Shown: positions 1 through 7,473 of the stretch, piece by piece | How positions within the stretch are numbered: position 1 is the first letter of the stretch | Layout: every line of letters begins with the position of its first letter | Assembly: GCA_963925735.1 (NCBI GenBank) | Contig: CAWUUH010000082.1 | Location: forward strand, 1-18,258 | Direction: 5' to 3' | DNA: 18,258 nucleotides | From: UBA4582 sp013204195 | GTDB lineage: Bacteria; Pseudomonadota; Gammaproteobacteria; Pseudomonadales; Azotimanducaceae | Made by a program: the position numbers and the translations under genes | Notes under the pieces: model-generated | Seen by the model: the letters and a program-made list of their open reading frames with translations, nothing else | Databases searched by the model: none | What the model was told of the DNA's origin: nothing

Positions 1-414
1 CTCAGAGATAATCCGAGCCTGATACCCAACATGGTGTCTGAGATGATTCGTTGGCAGACCCCGGTACTACACATGCGCCGTACAGCGCTGCAAGATTACG
101 AGCTCGGTGGCAAGCATATCAAAGCCGGTGACAAGGTAGTCATGTGGTATCTCTCAGGAAATCGCGATGAGTCGGTGTTTGAGAACGCCGACAAACTGAT
201 TATTGATCGCCCAAATGCCCGCGCCCACGTTGCTTTTGGCTTCGGTGTGCATCGCTGCATGGGTAACCGCCTGGCAGAGCTACAGCTTCGGGTCTTGTGG
301 GAAGAGATTATGCAACGTTTCCACACCGTTGAGGTTGTGGGCGATGTTGAGCGCCTGCCTAACAACTTCATCAGAGGGATCAAGAACATACCTGTCAGGC
401 TTCATCCCTACTAG
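1..414 (+). CDS. Cytochrome P450, CYP153-like (C-terminal fragment, cut by window edge)
   Basis: The frame is open from base 1 and ends at TAG 412-414, so only the last 137 residues are present and the start lies outside the window. The K-helix ExxR (E14-M-I-R17 of the fragment) and the heme-binding loop FGFGVHRCMG, with the cysteine codon at 256-258, are intact. The stretches HMRRTAL, KVVMWY, SGNRDE and LAELQLRVLWEEI closely match what I recall of the CYP153 family. CYP153 enzymes are soluble bacterial P450s that hydroxylate alkanes and fatty acids at the terminal carbon, using ferredoxin and ferredoxin reductase partners. Neither partner is visible here; they could lie upstream. P450 identity is certain from the motifs. 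The CYP153 assignment is from memory of family sequences and the substrate is not shown. Confidence 0.9.
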   Translation, partial: LRDNPSLIPNMVSEMIRWQTPVLHMRRTALQDYELGGKHIKAGDKVVMWYLSGNRDESVFENADKLIIDRPNARAHVAFGFGVHRCMGNRLAELQLRVLWEEIMQRFHTVEVVGDVERLPNNFIRGIKNIPVRLHPY

Positions 415-424
415 CCCATTGCGA

Positions 425-484
425 TATGCACAGATTGAGACCTGCACACTGAAAGTCGCACATTGAGAGCCGCACATTAAAAAG
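425..484 (+). repeat. Degenerate 14-bp tandem repeat after the CYP153-like gene
   Basis: Units 443-456, 457-470 and 471-484 share the pattern (T/C)GCACA(C/T)T(G/A)A(A/G)A. A weaker related unit begins near 427 (TGCACAGATTGAGA). The array starts about 10 bp after the P450 stop codon. It carries no convincing reading frame. It resembles the 12-13 bp arrays next to other gene ends in this window in length, but not in sequence. Confidence 0.5.
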
Positions 485-500
485 CAGCAATTTGCGGCTC
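467..500 (+). terminator. Hairpin downstream of the CYP153-like gene, possible terminator
   Basis: GAGCCGCA (467-474) is perfectly complementary to TGCGGCTC (493-500). An inner ATT/AAT pairing extends the stem around a bulged C, leaving a loop of about 10 nt. It lies 52 nt after the P450 stop. No T-run follows, so it is not a classical intrinsic terminator. It may stop transcription weakly or protect the mRNA 3' end. Confidence 0.4.
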
Positions 501-528
501 AGATGCTCAACTAATCTCGACTGCTATC

Positions 529-541
529 TTCCGCCGCGGAA
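529..541. promoter_or_regulatory. 13-bp perfect palindrome upstream of the esterase gene, possible operator
   Basis: TTCCGC-C-GCGGAA is a perfect dyad with a single central base, in the intergenic region about 140 bp upstream of the esterase start. Its compact symmetry fits a dimeric regulator site. No regulator gene is adjacent, so the function is a guess. Confidence 0.3.
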
Positions 542-678
542 AACGGCAACATTTAAGCTACTCAAACTCACGCGATCCTTAGCGGGTATATACTCGGCCC
601 CTGCCAGACTATTGCCTGAGTGGTTGCGGGCTATGGGCAAATATGCTTAATTCAGCCGTATCAAACACGAGATCCCCT

Positions 679-1746
679 ATGACAGACACCCAAAAACCTG
701 GAAAGCTGGGCAACCCTGACGCGACTTTTATCACCGACCCCCGAGCTGATCCGCGCATTAAGGCCGTCATGCAGGCCATGGCAGCCCTCGGTGGTGGCAT
801 CACACCACCCGCCCCCAACGCCAGCTACGAAGAATGCATCGCCTATAGCCAAGGATTTGAGGCCGCCGCCGCGGCAAGCCATCCCATGGAGCAGCAGATG
901 ATGCCGACCTTTGACTCGGTAATGTCTACCACCCAGACCATCAAGGGTGTCGACGGCCATGACATCACGCTGTATCTGCATATGCCCCAAGATCAGTCCG
1001 AGGCGGGTCCTTGCATCGTGCATATGCATGGCGGCGGTATGGTGTTGATGACAGCCGCTGATCCTGGCTTTGTGCGTTGGCGCAATAGTCTCGCCGCAGC
1101 CGGCATGCGCGTGATCGGCGTCGAGTTTCGTAATGGCGGCGGTAGTCTGGGCAATCACCCTTTCCCCGCCGGGTTGAATGACTGTGCCAGCGCGGTTAAC
1201 TGGGCCCACGCCAATCGCGAGTCACTGGGTATATCCACTATTGTGCTATCGGGTGAATCGGGCGGCGGTAATCTTAGCCTGGCAACGACGTTGAAGGCCA
1301 AGCAGGAAGGCTGGCTCGAACAGATCGACGGGATCTATGCCATGTGTCCTTACATTTCAGGCAGCTATGCCAAGCCGCCGTTGGCGCTGGTCTCGTTACG
1401 GGAAAATGACGGATATTCTCTTGATGGCGCTATGATGGCCACGATGGTTAAGGTTTATGACCCACACAATGCACACGCAACCAATCCGCTGGCTTGGCCC
1501 TTGCACGCCAGCATGGAAGATCTTGAGGGGCTGCCACCCCATGTGATCTCAGTCAACGAACTCGATCCTCTGCGGGATGAAGGTCTGGCGTATTATCGAA
1601 AGTTGCTGGCTGCCGGTGTTCCCGCTTTAGCGCGAACGGTTCATGGTACCCCCCATGCTGGCGATCTGATGTTGCCGGATGTGACGCCTGATCTATACCA
1701 AGAGGCTAACGCCTTAATTTGCCGGTTTGCTAGGTCGCTGACTTAG
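679..1746 (+). CDS. Alpha/beta hydrolase, HSL-type (family IV) esterase
   Basis: A 355-residue hydrolase of the hormone-sensitive-lipase/acetyl-esterase family. In this numbering the oxyanion-hole motif HGGG is at 117-120, the nucleophile elbow GESGG has Ser194, the acid is Asp296 in NELDPLRDEG, and the catalytic His is His326 in HGTPHAGD, so the triad is complete. There is no signal peptide, so it should be cytoplasmic and act on short-chain or bulky esters. The ATG at 679 was chosen over an in-frame ATG at 643: the protein resembles its family better from MTDTQ on, and a weak GAG lies 7 nt upstream of 679. The dipeptidase gene follows after 54 bp on the same strand, so the two are probably co-transcribed. 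The physiological substrate is unknown. Confidence 0.88.
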   Translation: MTDTQKPGKLGNPDATFITDPRADPRIKAVMQAMAALGGGITPPAPNASYEECIAYSQGFEAAAAASHPMEQQMMPTFDSVMSTTQTIKGVDGHDITLYLHMPQDQSEAGPCIVHMHGGGMVLMTAADPGFVRWRNSLAAAGMRVIGVEFRNGGGSLGNHPFPAGLNDCASAVNWAHANRESLGISTIVLSGESGGGNLSLATTLKAKQEGWLEQIDGIYAMCPYISGSYAKPPLALVSLRENDGYSLDGAMMATMVKVYDPHNAHATNPLAWPLHASMEDLEGLPPHVISVNELDPLRDEGLAYYRKLLAAGVPALARTVHGTPHAGDLMLPDVTPDLYQEANALICRFARSLT

Positions 1747-1800
1747 CTACTTATCCGGCCTAAGCCTTTCAAGTATCGACACCCCACTCGGAGTATCTCA

Positions 1801-3087
1801 ATGATTCAAACCTGCAAATCTCTACTGGTCAGCGCAGCCCTGCTAACCTTGGCCGCCTGCGGGCCTGCCTCGACAGAGCCAAGCAACGTTGACCTGGCTA
1901 ACGTCGACGCCACCGCCATCACCGCAGAGGCCATTCACGCACACGCGCTTGTGCTCGATGCCCATGCCGACATTGAAATACCGGGTAAAGAGTCTCGTTA
2001 CGTTGGCACCGACGGTTTATCGAAAGTGGCGCCAGATAAAATGCGCGCCGGTGGCGTCGATGCCGTTGTGATGTCCGTGGCGGTAGGCCCCGGGCCACGA
2101 GACGCTGACGGCTATGCCGTGGCGCGAGCGCTGGCCGATGAGAAGCTCAGCGCCGTGAAGGCACTGGTTGCCGACCCTGAGAACAACCTCGTGCTGGCGC
2201 GTTCGGCTGACGAGCTTGTGCAGGCCCACGCTGATGGCAAGGGCGCACTGATTCTTGGCTTGCAAAATGCTCGAATATTGGGCGCCGAAGTCTCGGCACT
2301 GGACGACTTCTATGCCGCAGGCGTCAGAGTGTTTGCGCTAACCCATATGGGACACAACGATTTTGCCGACTCTTCCAGACCGATCTATAACAGCGCAGTT
2401 GGCGCCCATGAAGTCGAAGCCGAGCATGGCGGCCTGTCTGAATTGGGTCGACTGGCTATCCAACGCATTAACGCACTGGGTGGCATCGTTGATATCTCCC
2501 AGCTGTCTAAAGCGGCAGCGTTGCAAGTTCTGGCCCTGTCAACGACACCCGTGATCGCCAGTCACTCGAACGTTTGGCATCTGTCTAATGTCAGCCGTAA
2601 CTTGACTGATGAAGAGATAGACTTGATCGGTGAAAATGGCGGCGTGATTCATATCGCACCCTTCAGGGGCTATTTGTTCGACTCGTCGAACAAGGAACTG
2701 GATGGGCTGATTCGCGTAGCTCGTCAAGAAGCCGGCATTGAGGAAGACTACTACTACCCATTCGAACTGTATTGGGAGATAGACGATGCGGCTGTCCAGA
2801 CGAAGTTCCTCAGCACCGTCAGCGAACTGTTAGGCCCCGGCAGCATGGATGACGTGCTCAATCATATCGACTATGTGGCCCAGCGCATTGGCGTTGACCA
2901 CGTAGGTATCGGCACAGATTTTAATCATGGTAGCGGCATTACCGGTTTCGATGATGCCAGCGAAGCACTGAACGTGACCAAAGGACTGTTAGCCCGAGGC
3001 TACAGCCAACAAGACATTGAGAAAATTTGGGGCGGCAATTTTATTCGCGTATTTGCCGCTGCGGCAGAAGGCGCCCTATCGAAATGA
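1801..3087 (+). CDS. Lipoprotein membrane dipeptidase-like protein (peptidase M19)
   Basis: A 428-residue M19 (renal dipeptidase-like) amidohydrolase. A lipoprotein signal peptide ends in the lipobox LAAC with Cys20, so the mature protein should be membrane-anchored on the periplasmic side. Visible landmarks are HxD at His55/Asp57, ALTH with His182, ASHS with His255, GIGTDF with Asp373, and the C-terminal WGGNFIRVF signature. Two positions that bind metal in classical M19 enzymes differ: the bridging Glu is Gln155 (GLQN) and the first His of the second-metal pair is Gln234 (VDISQ). Gln at these places may be typical of a bacterial M19 subfamily, so the enzyme may still be active with altered metal loading. 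GGAG sits 8 nt before the ATG. The substrate could be a dipeptide or another small amide or lactone. Confidence 0.88.
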   Translation: MIQTCKSLLVSAALLTLAACGPASTEPSNVDLANVDATAITAEAIHAHALVLDAHADIEIPGKESRYVGTDGLSKVAPDKMRAGGVDAVVMSVAVGPGPRDADGYAVARALADEKLSAVKALVADPENNLVLARSADELVQAHADGKGALILGLQNARILGAEVSALDDFYAAGVRVFALTHMGHNDFADSSRPIYNSAVGAHEVEAEHGGLSELGRLAIQRINALGGIVDISQLSKAAALQVLALSTTPVIASHSNVWHLSNVSRNLTDEEIDLIGENGGVIHIAPFRGYLFDSSNKELDGLIRVARQEAGIEEDYYYPFELYWEIDDAAVQTKFLSTVSELLGPGSMDDVLNHIDYVAQRIGVDHVGIGTDFNHGSGITGFDDASEALNVTKGLLARGYSQQDIEKIWGGNFIRVFAAAAEGALSK

Positions 3088-3104
3088 GTAATCGATGAGC
3101 AATC

Positions 3105-3220
3105 GGGGTCAAGGGAGATTTGGGGTCGGGGTAAAAAAGAGATTTGGGGTCGGGGTAAAATACCGCTGCAAATCGCTTGCTCTGCGTTTACGCTGGAATT
3201 TTACCCCGACCCCAAATCTC
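3105..3220. repeat. RAYT-associated repeat cluster, site 1 (between two convergent genes)
   Basis: Two plus-strand copies of GAGATTTGGGGTCGGGGTAA lie at 3115-3136 and 3139-3160, after a partial GGGGTCAAGGG at 3105-3115. One minus-strand copy lies at 3197-3220. The plus copies follow the 3' end of the plus-strand dipeptidase gene. The minus copy begins 8 bp beyond the stop of the minus-strand P450 gene. The G-runs at 3105-3108, 3113-3115, 3122-3125 and 3128-3131, with loops of 4, 6 and 2 nt, form a canonical G-quadruplex motif. Confidence 0.9.
3139..3220. repeat. 82-bp imperfect palindrome, REPIN/MITE-like element
   Basis: The arms 3139-3162 and 3197-3220 are inverted copies of the GGGGTCGGGG repeat. 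The intervening 34 bp is also roughly self-complementary (ACCGCTGCAAATCGC against GCGTTTACGCTGG). The whole unit can fold into one long hairpin. Two inverted REP units around a spacer is the structure of REPINs, which are mobilised in trans by RAYT proteins, and a RAYT gene flanked by the same repeat lies at 12832-13518. It could also act as a bidirectional 3'-end structure for the two convergent genes. Confidence 0.7.
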
Positions 3221-3228
3221 CAAGGTCA

Positions 3229-4590
3229 TTAGGGTACGGCCACTTTCACGGGCCTTTTGCCTCCGGGTCCATACAGGTTGACCTGTAAACTTGAGATGGC
3301 ATGAACCAGTGCGTTGGGGGCGATTTTCTGCTTACCCGTCCAGTGGATGTTTGGAAATCGATCAAATATTCGCTCGAATGCCATACGCAATTGTAGTTTA
3401 GCAACTCGCGAACCCAGACACTTATGTACGCCATGTCCGAAGGCAATGTGCTTGTCGACGTTGTCTCGATGCATGTTGAAAGTATCCGGATCAGGAAAAA
3501 TATTTGGGTCGCGATTAGCCGCGCCGTACCAGAGCACCACTTTCTCATCCTTCGCGATGGCCTGACCATTTAACACAGTATCCTCTACTGCTGTTCGACG
3601 CATATGCATCACAGGCGACACCATCCGTAGCGCTTCTTCAGACATCTTCGGGATCAGTGACGGGTCGTCAAGAACCATTGCCCGCTGATCGGGGAACTCG
3701 GTCATCAAACGAATCGTACCTGACAGTGAGTTTCTGGAAGTGTCGTTGCCCGCAAAAATAATCAGAAGCCAGGAGCCATCAAGAAATTCCTGCGACAGCA
3801 ACTCGCCATCCACTTGCGACTGGGCGATGACAGTTAACAAATCGTCTCGCGGATTCACACGCCGATCTGCCATCACCTGTTGACCGTAAGCAAACATCTC
3901 GCTCACCACTGTGTTGAATCGAAAGGGGAAAAGTGGCTCCGAAAAAAACGTCTGCCAGGGATTTGAAAGAAACTGACTGGCCAGTTCCAGATGATGCATC
4001 CAGACTTTGACCTTGGGGCGGTCTTGCTCGTCAATACCCAGCATTTCGCAAAGGGTGAACAAAGGGACTTCCTCAGAAAACATCTTCACAAAATCAACAA
4101 CAGGTCCCTTCTCTTCCATTTTATCGAGCAGTTCATCGATTTTTAGTCCCACTTTGTTTCGAAGCGTCTCCACATAGGCTGGGAAAAAGAACGCACTCTG
4201 CTGCGTTCGCATATCTCGATGCAAGGGTTCATCTAAGTTAATCAACGAGTTAAAGGCTGCCAGCATCAACTTCTCGGGACGCCACTGCTTTCGCTCTGGC
4301 ACCCCCATGTTGATACTGCCACGTTCTGACGAAAAGACACTGTGAGCGAGCTCAGCCGTCTTGATGTCATCGTATCTTGTAACGGACCAAAAGCCCGATA
4401 GTCCCTTGTCTGTGTTAGTCCACATCACGGGAGATTTTTCACGCATTGTCTTGTAACGATCAAAGGGATGGCCTGCAGTCCAGGCAGAGGGATTCGCGAA
4501 ATTATAACCATCGAAAGTTGGATAGATGGCCGGGCTTGTTGGAAACTTTTGCCCCGAATCGATTAAAATATTGTCGCTGATCAGTTTCAA
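3229..4590 (-). CDS. Cytochrome P450 (complete, family not assigned)
   Basis: A 453-residue soluble P450. The I-helix oxygen-activation motif AGNDT is at 280-284, the K-helix ExxR is E319-A-L-R322, and the heme loop FGHGVHKCLG has Cys391. Length and motifs fit a complete bacterial class I P450 that needs separate redox partners, none of which is in the window. The C-terminal half is clearly related to the CYP153-like fragment at the window start but diverges enough that I do not call it CYP153. The start is TTG: GGAG lies 7 nt upstream of it, no in-frame ATG occurs before residue 49, and the preceding residues look like a normal P450 N-terminus. It is the last gene of the minus-strand oxidoreductase block, 116 bp after the Dabb gene. 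The gap holds RAYT-type repeats. Confidence 0.92.
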   Translation of the reverse strand: MKLISDNILIDSGQKFPTSPAIYPTFDGYNFANPSAWTAGHPFDRYKTMREKSPVMWTNTDKGLSGFWSVTRYDDIKTAELAHSVFSSERGSINMGVPERKQWRPEKLMLAAFNSLINLDEPLHRDMRTQQSAFFFPAYVETLRNKVGLKIDELLDKMEEKGPVVDFVKMFSEEVPLFTLCEMLGIDEQDRPKVKVWMHHLELASQFLSNPWQTFFSEPLFPFRFNTVVSEMFAYGQQVMADRRVNPRDDLLTVIAQSQVDGELLSQEFLDGSWLLIIFAGNDTSRNSLSGTIRLMTEFPDQRAMVLDDPSLIPKMSEEALRMVSPVMHMRRTAVEDTVLNGQAIAKDEKVVLWYGAANRDPNIFPDPDTFNMHRDNVDKHIAFGHGVHKCLGSRVAKLQLRMAFERIFDRFPNIHWTGKQKIAPNALVHAISSLQVNLYGPGGKRPVKVAVP

Positions 4591-4667
4591 ACTATCACTC
4601 CCGATTGTTGGGGCACTAATATCATCGAATCGGCGCCATCATGCAAGGCAGCCCGCTTTTTCGCTAC

Positions 4668-4744
4668 AATTTTACCTCGACCCCAAATCTCCCAAATCAC
4701 GTAATTTTACCCCGACCCCAAATCACGAATTTTACCCCGACCCC
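4668..4744 (-). repeat. RAYT-associated repeat cluster, site 2 (three copies, minus orientation)
   Basis: Three direct copies of the core, seen on the plus strand as AATTTTACCCCGACCCC, lie at 4668-4684 (with one C-to-T change), 4703-4719 and 4728-4744. All are G-rich on the minus strand, the coding strand of the Dabb gene they terminate. The copies at 4728-4744 and 4703-4719 are translated as the last residues of that gene, and the second provides its stop. The cluster also occupies the leader region of the downstream P450 gene, about 78 bp before its start codon. Confidence 0.9.
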
Positions 4745-5036
4745 AAAAATCCCAAAAATCTAGGGAGCCGACGTTGGCGACTTGGGGGCTGTTAAATTGC
4801 GCGGTGGCTTGGTGTTCGGGGTGTTGTTGATATTTCCGTAATGCTTCGATGGATTCAAACTGCATGATGAGCATCAGGTCCCAGCTGCGCTCATCGTGGA
4901 GTACGTCGTGGCCGATTTCAAGCTGCTGAATTTCGGCGATGCTGGCCGGCAGCGCGAGCATCTTTTGACAAAATGCCTGTATGTGCTCGGCCGGCGTATC
5001 CGGTTGATATTTGATAAAAACATAGTGGTGCAACAT
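4707..5036 (-). CDS. Dabb-domain (stress-responsive A/B barrel) protein with a repeat-encoded C-terminal tail
   Basis: A 109-residue protein. Residues from MLHHYVFIKY to VGSLDFW match the Dabb ferredoxin-like alpha/beta barrel fold: an N-terminal strand with LHH, a central IGHDV...SWDLMLIMQFES region, YQQHPEHQ, and a final strand. Such small dimeric proteins occur in aromatic and polyketide metabolism and stress responses, and some are enzymes. The natural end is probably near SLDFW. The tail after it (WGRGKIRDLGSG) is encoded entirely by two copies of the GGGGTCGGGG repeat read in different frames, and the TAA stop lies inside the second. I chose the ATG at 5036 over the in-frame TTG one codon upstream; AGG lies 8 nt before the ATG. 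It follows the SDR gene by 30 bp, so the two are likely co-transcribed. Confidence 0.75.
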   Translation of the reverse strand: MLHHYVFIKYQPDTPAEHIQAFCQKMLALPASIAEIQQLEIGHDVLHDERSWDLMLIMQFESIEALRKYQQHPEHQATAQFNSPQVANVGSLDFWDFWGRGKIRDLGSG

Positions 5037-5066
5037 CAATGCTACCTGTTGAGGTTGAGCCTTCCA

Positions 5067-5921
5067 TCAAATGAGATTGATAGGTGACGGGTTCGTGCCG
5101 GTGGTGATGTTATTCGCTCGAGTCAGGATCATCGGGTTAAACACATCGTGGGTTTGGATATAGAGTTGATTGGCGCGAATGCCAGCGAACACGATTTCTG
5201 CCAACTGCTCTGGTTTCATCCCCTCTTTGAGTGCGGCGGCGAAGGCGGCCCTTCCCGCTTCTTGCTCTTGAGTCAGCGCCGCGGGGACTTCATCGTTAAT
5301 GAGCGACGCTGGTCGATTACGGCCGCTGTCCATGATGCGCGTATCGATCAAACCCGGGCACAGCACAGAGGCACCGATTTTCAGATTCTGGGCTTCCAGA
5401 TCGCGATACAGTATCTCAGTCAAGGCGACAACGCCGTGTTTGGTGACCGCGTAGCCAGCATTGGTACTGGCACCGAGCAGACCGGCTACTGAAGCAGTAT
5501 TAACAATGTGACATTGTGTATCTTGGGCGATCATTTGCGGCACGAACACCCGCAAGCCATGAATCACACTCCAGAGATTCACGCCCAACACCCATTCCCA
5601 ATCCTTCTCGGTGCTGTCCCAAGCATTGCCACCACCGCCGACACCCGCGTTGTTAAACAGCAGATGCACTGCGCCAAAATTATCCACCGCTTGCTGCTTT
5701 AAGTTCTCAATCTCATCCAGTATGGCCACATTCGTCTTGACCGGCAGAATGGCATTCTGACCCGCTGCCTGTAACTCTTTCACTGCCTGCTGCAAGGCTT
5801 TCTCTTCGATGTCAGCCATGACCACCTGCATGCCCTCCGCCAGACACTTCTCGGTCAGTGCTCGTCCGATACCGCTGGCGGCACCAGTGATGACAGCCAC
5901 TTTGCCGGTAAAATCTTGCAT
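5067..5921 (-). CDS. Short-chain dehydrogenase/reductase (SDR)
   Basis: A 284-residue classical SDR with a Rossmann fold. The cofactor motif TGAASGIG is at 12-19, NNAG at 90-93, the structural Asn115 in VNLW, and the catalytic Ser144, Tyr157 and Lys161 (YAVTK), followed by PG at 189-190. Asp37 at the end of the second strand suggests a preference for NAD(H) over NADP(H); this is an inference. It would oxidise an alcohol or reduce a ketone in the cytoplasm. An AGAGGA ribosome site sits 7 nt before the ATG. The FAD monooxygenase gene is 59 bp upstream and the Dabb gene 30 bp downstream, which supports one transcription unit. The SDR may process the alcohol product of a neighbouring P450 or monooxygenase, but the substrate is unknown. 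Confidence 0.92.
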   Translation of the reverse strand: MQDFTGKVAVITGAASGIGRALTEKCLAEGMQVVMADIEEKALQQAVKELQAAGQNAILPVKTNVAILDEIENLKQQAVDNFGAVHLLFNNAGVGGGGNAWDSTEKDWEWVLGVNLWSVIHGLRVFVPQMIAQDTQCHIVNTASVAGLLGASTNAGYAVTKHGVVALTEILYRDLEAQNLKIGASVLCPGLIDTRIMDSGRNRPASLINDEVPAALTQEQEAGRAAFAAALKEGMKPEQLAEIVFAGIRANQLYIQTHDVFNPMILTRANNITTGTNPSPINLI

Positions 5922-5980
5922 ATTAAATCCTCTAGATAATGATAAAAAATAAACTCACCGAGCTAGGTAGCAAGGTGTAA

Positions 5981-7276
5981 TCAGGTCCTGTCGGGCGCCA
6001 AAATTTCCGGCGCGGCGTTCAATGCCTCGATGGCAAAACCGGCGGCGGCCTTATATTGGGCCATCATTGCCTGGCGCTCTACCTCGGGAAAGACGTCCTC
6101 AATATTATCAAGCAAACCACCGCAGCGTTTGTCTAACTCGTTTAAAATGGCGAACGGCCCGGCACCACGGTTGCGCAGAACAACCGCAGAGATGCTCTCG
6201 CACAGTTGTTCATTGAACGCCGCCAACGCCTTGGCATTGATGCCGTACTCAGCGATTGCCGCACCCAACACCCGTGCATCAACAATCGCCTGACTGGCAC
6301 CGTTAGAGCCCGTAGGATACATGACATGAGCGGCGTCACCCATCAGCACCACATGGTTATCTACCCAGGTTGGTACTGGGTCGCGGTCAATCATGGGGTA
6401 TTCATAGACGTCTTGGGCGCCCCTCATCATGGCTTGAATATCCACCCAGGCGTAATTCCAGTCTTCAAAGTGATGAATAAAATCTGCTAGCTCAGCCTGC
6501 TTGTTCCAGTCGCCCTGGGTCCACCCTTGCGCGTTGTCCATGGTGACTTCAGCAATCCAGTTGATCAATGCCAAGCCGGTTGTCGGATCAGCCGGCGAGA
6601 TCGGATAAAACACGATGCGTTGCCGATGGGTGCCTAACCCCACGAAGGAGGCGCCGGAGCGAATGGGCACCCCCTGGGTTGTGCCGCGCCACATCACAGC
6701 ACCACCCCAATGGATCGGTGGTTGCTGCGGATGCATCTGGGCCCTGATTGTTGAATGTAAACCGTCAGCGGCGATTAGCAGCGAACCCGCTACTTCCAGT
6801 GTCTCGCCCGTTGTGGTGCTCACTGAGACCATGACTCCCGCATCCGTGTTCTGATAACCCGTGACCTTATGCCCGGTTTTGATTGAATCTGCCCCCAGGC
6901 GTTCCAACACGGTTCGGTACAACAGCATCTGTAATTCACCACGGTGTACCGCATACTGGGGCCAGTGATAGCCGGCCGCCAGCCCCCGAGGTTCGGCATA
7001 GACATCTTTGCCGTTTAAGCCAACTAACGCCCACTCCTGCACTTGCAAGCCAATGCTGTCCAGCACTTCAGCGCCCAGTCCGAGGGCATAAAGCTCACGC
7101 ACGGCGTTTGGCTGAATATTAATCCCCACGCCCAAAGCTTTCACCGTTGCCACCGATTCCAACACCAGGCACGGCACGCCAATTTGATGCAATGTCAGCG
7201 CCAAACTCAAACCGCCAATACCGCCACCAGCGATGATGACGGGGCCCTGGCTAGCCGTTGTATTATTTGAATTCAT
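5981..7276 (-). CDS. FAD-dependent monooxygenase (PF01494 group, PhzS-like)
   Basis: A 431-residue group A flavoprotein monooxygenase. The dinucleotide-binding GxGxxG is at 17-22 (AGGGIGG) with the acidic end of the second strand at Glu40. The conserved GxHWPQYxVHRGELQ region is at 102-115, the DG motif at 171-172 (AADGLHSTIR), and the GD motif at 313-314 (LMGDAAHVMYP). These enzymes use NAD(P)H and O2 to hydroxylate or decarboxylatively hydroxylate aromatic substrates. The LGVGINIQPNAVREL and GLAAGYHWPQY segments recall the phenazine enzyme PhzS and related salicylate-hydroxylase-like proteins; no phenazine genes are nearby, so the substrate is open. The ATG at 7276 has no strong ribosome site. 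The upstream 197-bp gap contains a 13-bp tandem array. Confidence 0.9.
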   Translation of the reverse strand: MNSNNTTASQGPVIIAGGGIGGLSLALTLHQIGVPCLVLESVATVKALGVGINIQPNAVRELYALGLGAEVLDSIGLQVQEWALVGLNGKDVYAEPRGLAAGYHWPQYAVHRGELQMLLYRTVLERLGADSIKTGHKVTGYQNTDAGVMVSVSTTTGETLEVAGSLLIAADGLHSTIRAQMHPQQPPIHWGGAVMWRGTTQGVPIRSGASFVGLGTHRQRIVFYPISPADPTTGLALINWIAEVTMDNAQGWTQGDWNKQAELADFIHHFEDWNYAWVDIQAMMRGAQDVYEYPMIDRDPVPTWVDNHVVLMGDAAHVMYPTGSNGASQAIVDARVLGAAIAEYGINAKALAAFNEQLCESISAVVLRNRGAGPFAILNELDKRCGGLLDNIEDVFPEVERQAMMAQYKAAAGFAIEALNAAPEILAPDRT

Positions 7277-7388
7277 GGTGTGGTTTAAGCCTGATGCATT
7301 GATGGTCGGTTCGAGTATCGCTTACACCTCACAGGGATACAATCTAGACGCCCACCGATCAAACCTATGGCACTGGGTTATACATTCC

Positions 7389-7453
7389 AATGTCTACCAA
7401 CTGTGTCTACCAACTGTGTCTACCAACTGTGTCTGCCAACTGTGTCTGCCAAC
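7389..7453 (-). repeat. 13-bp tandem repeat, five units
   Basis: The unit TGTGTCT(A/G)CCAAC is repeated at 7402-7414, 7415-7427 (A variants), 7428-7440 and 7441-7453 (G variants), after an incomplete unit at 7389-7401. The array begins 20 bp beyond the stop of the minus-strand LLM monooxygenase gene and lies upstream of the FAD monooxygenase start. Near-perfect unit identity implies recent slippage expansion. Copy number may vary between strains. Confidence 0.9.
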
Positions 7454-7473
7454 AGCGTTGTTTGATCTAGCCG

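Noticed and set aside
643..678. Earlier in-frame ATG for the HSL-type esterase
   Set aside because: The extra 12 residues do not resemble the family and no ribosome site precedes 643; the ATG at 679 is at least as well supported.
7389..7453. Possible CRISPR array
   Set aside because: The units are 13 bp and directly abutting with no spacers, so this is a tandem minisatellite.
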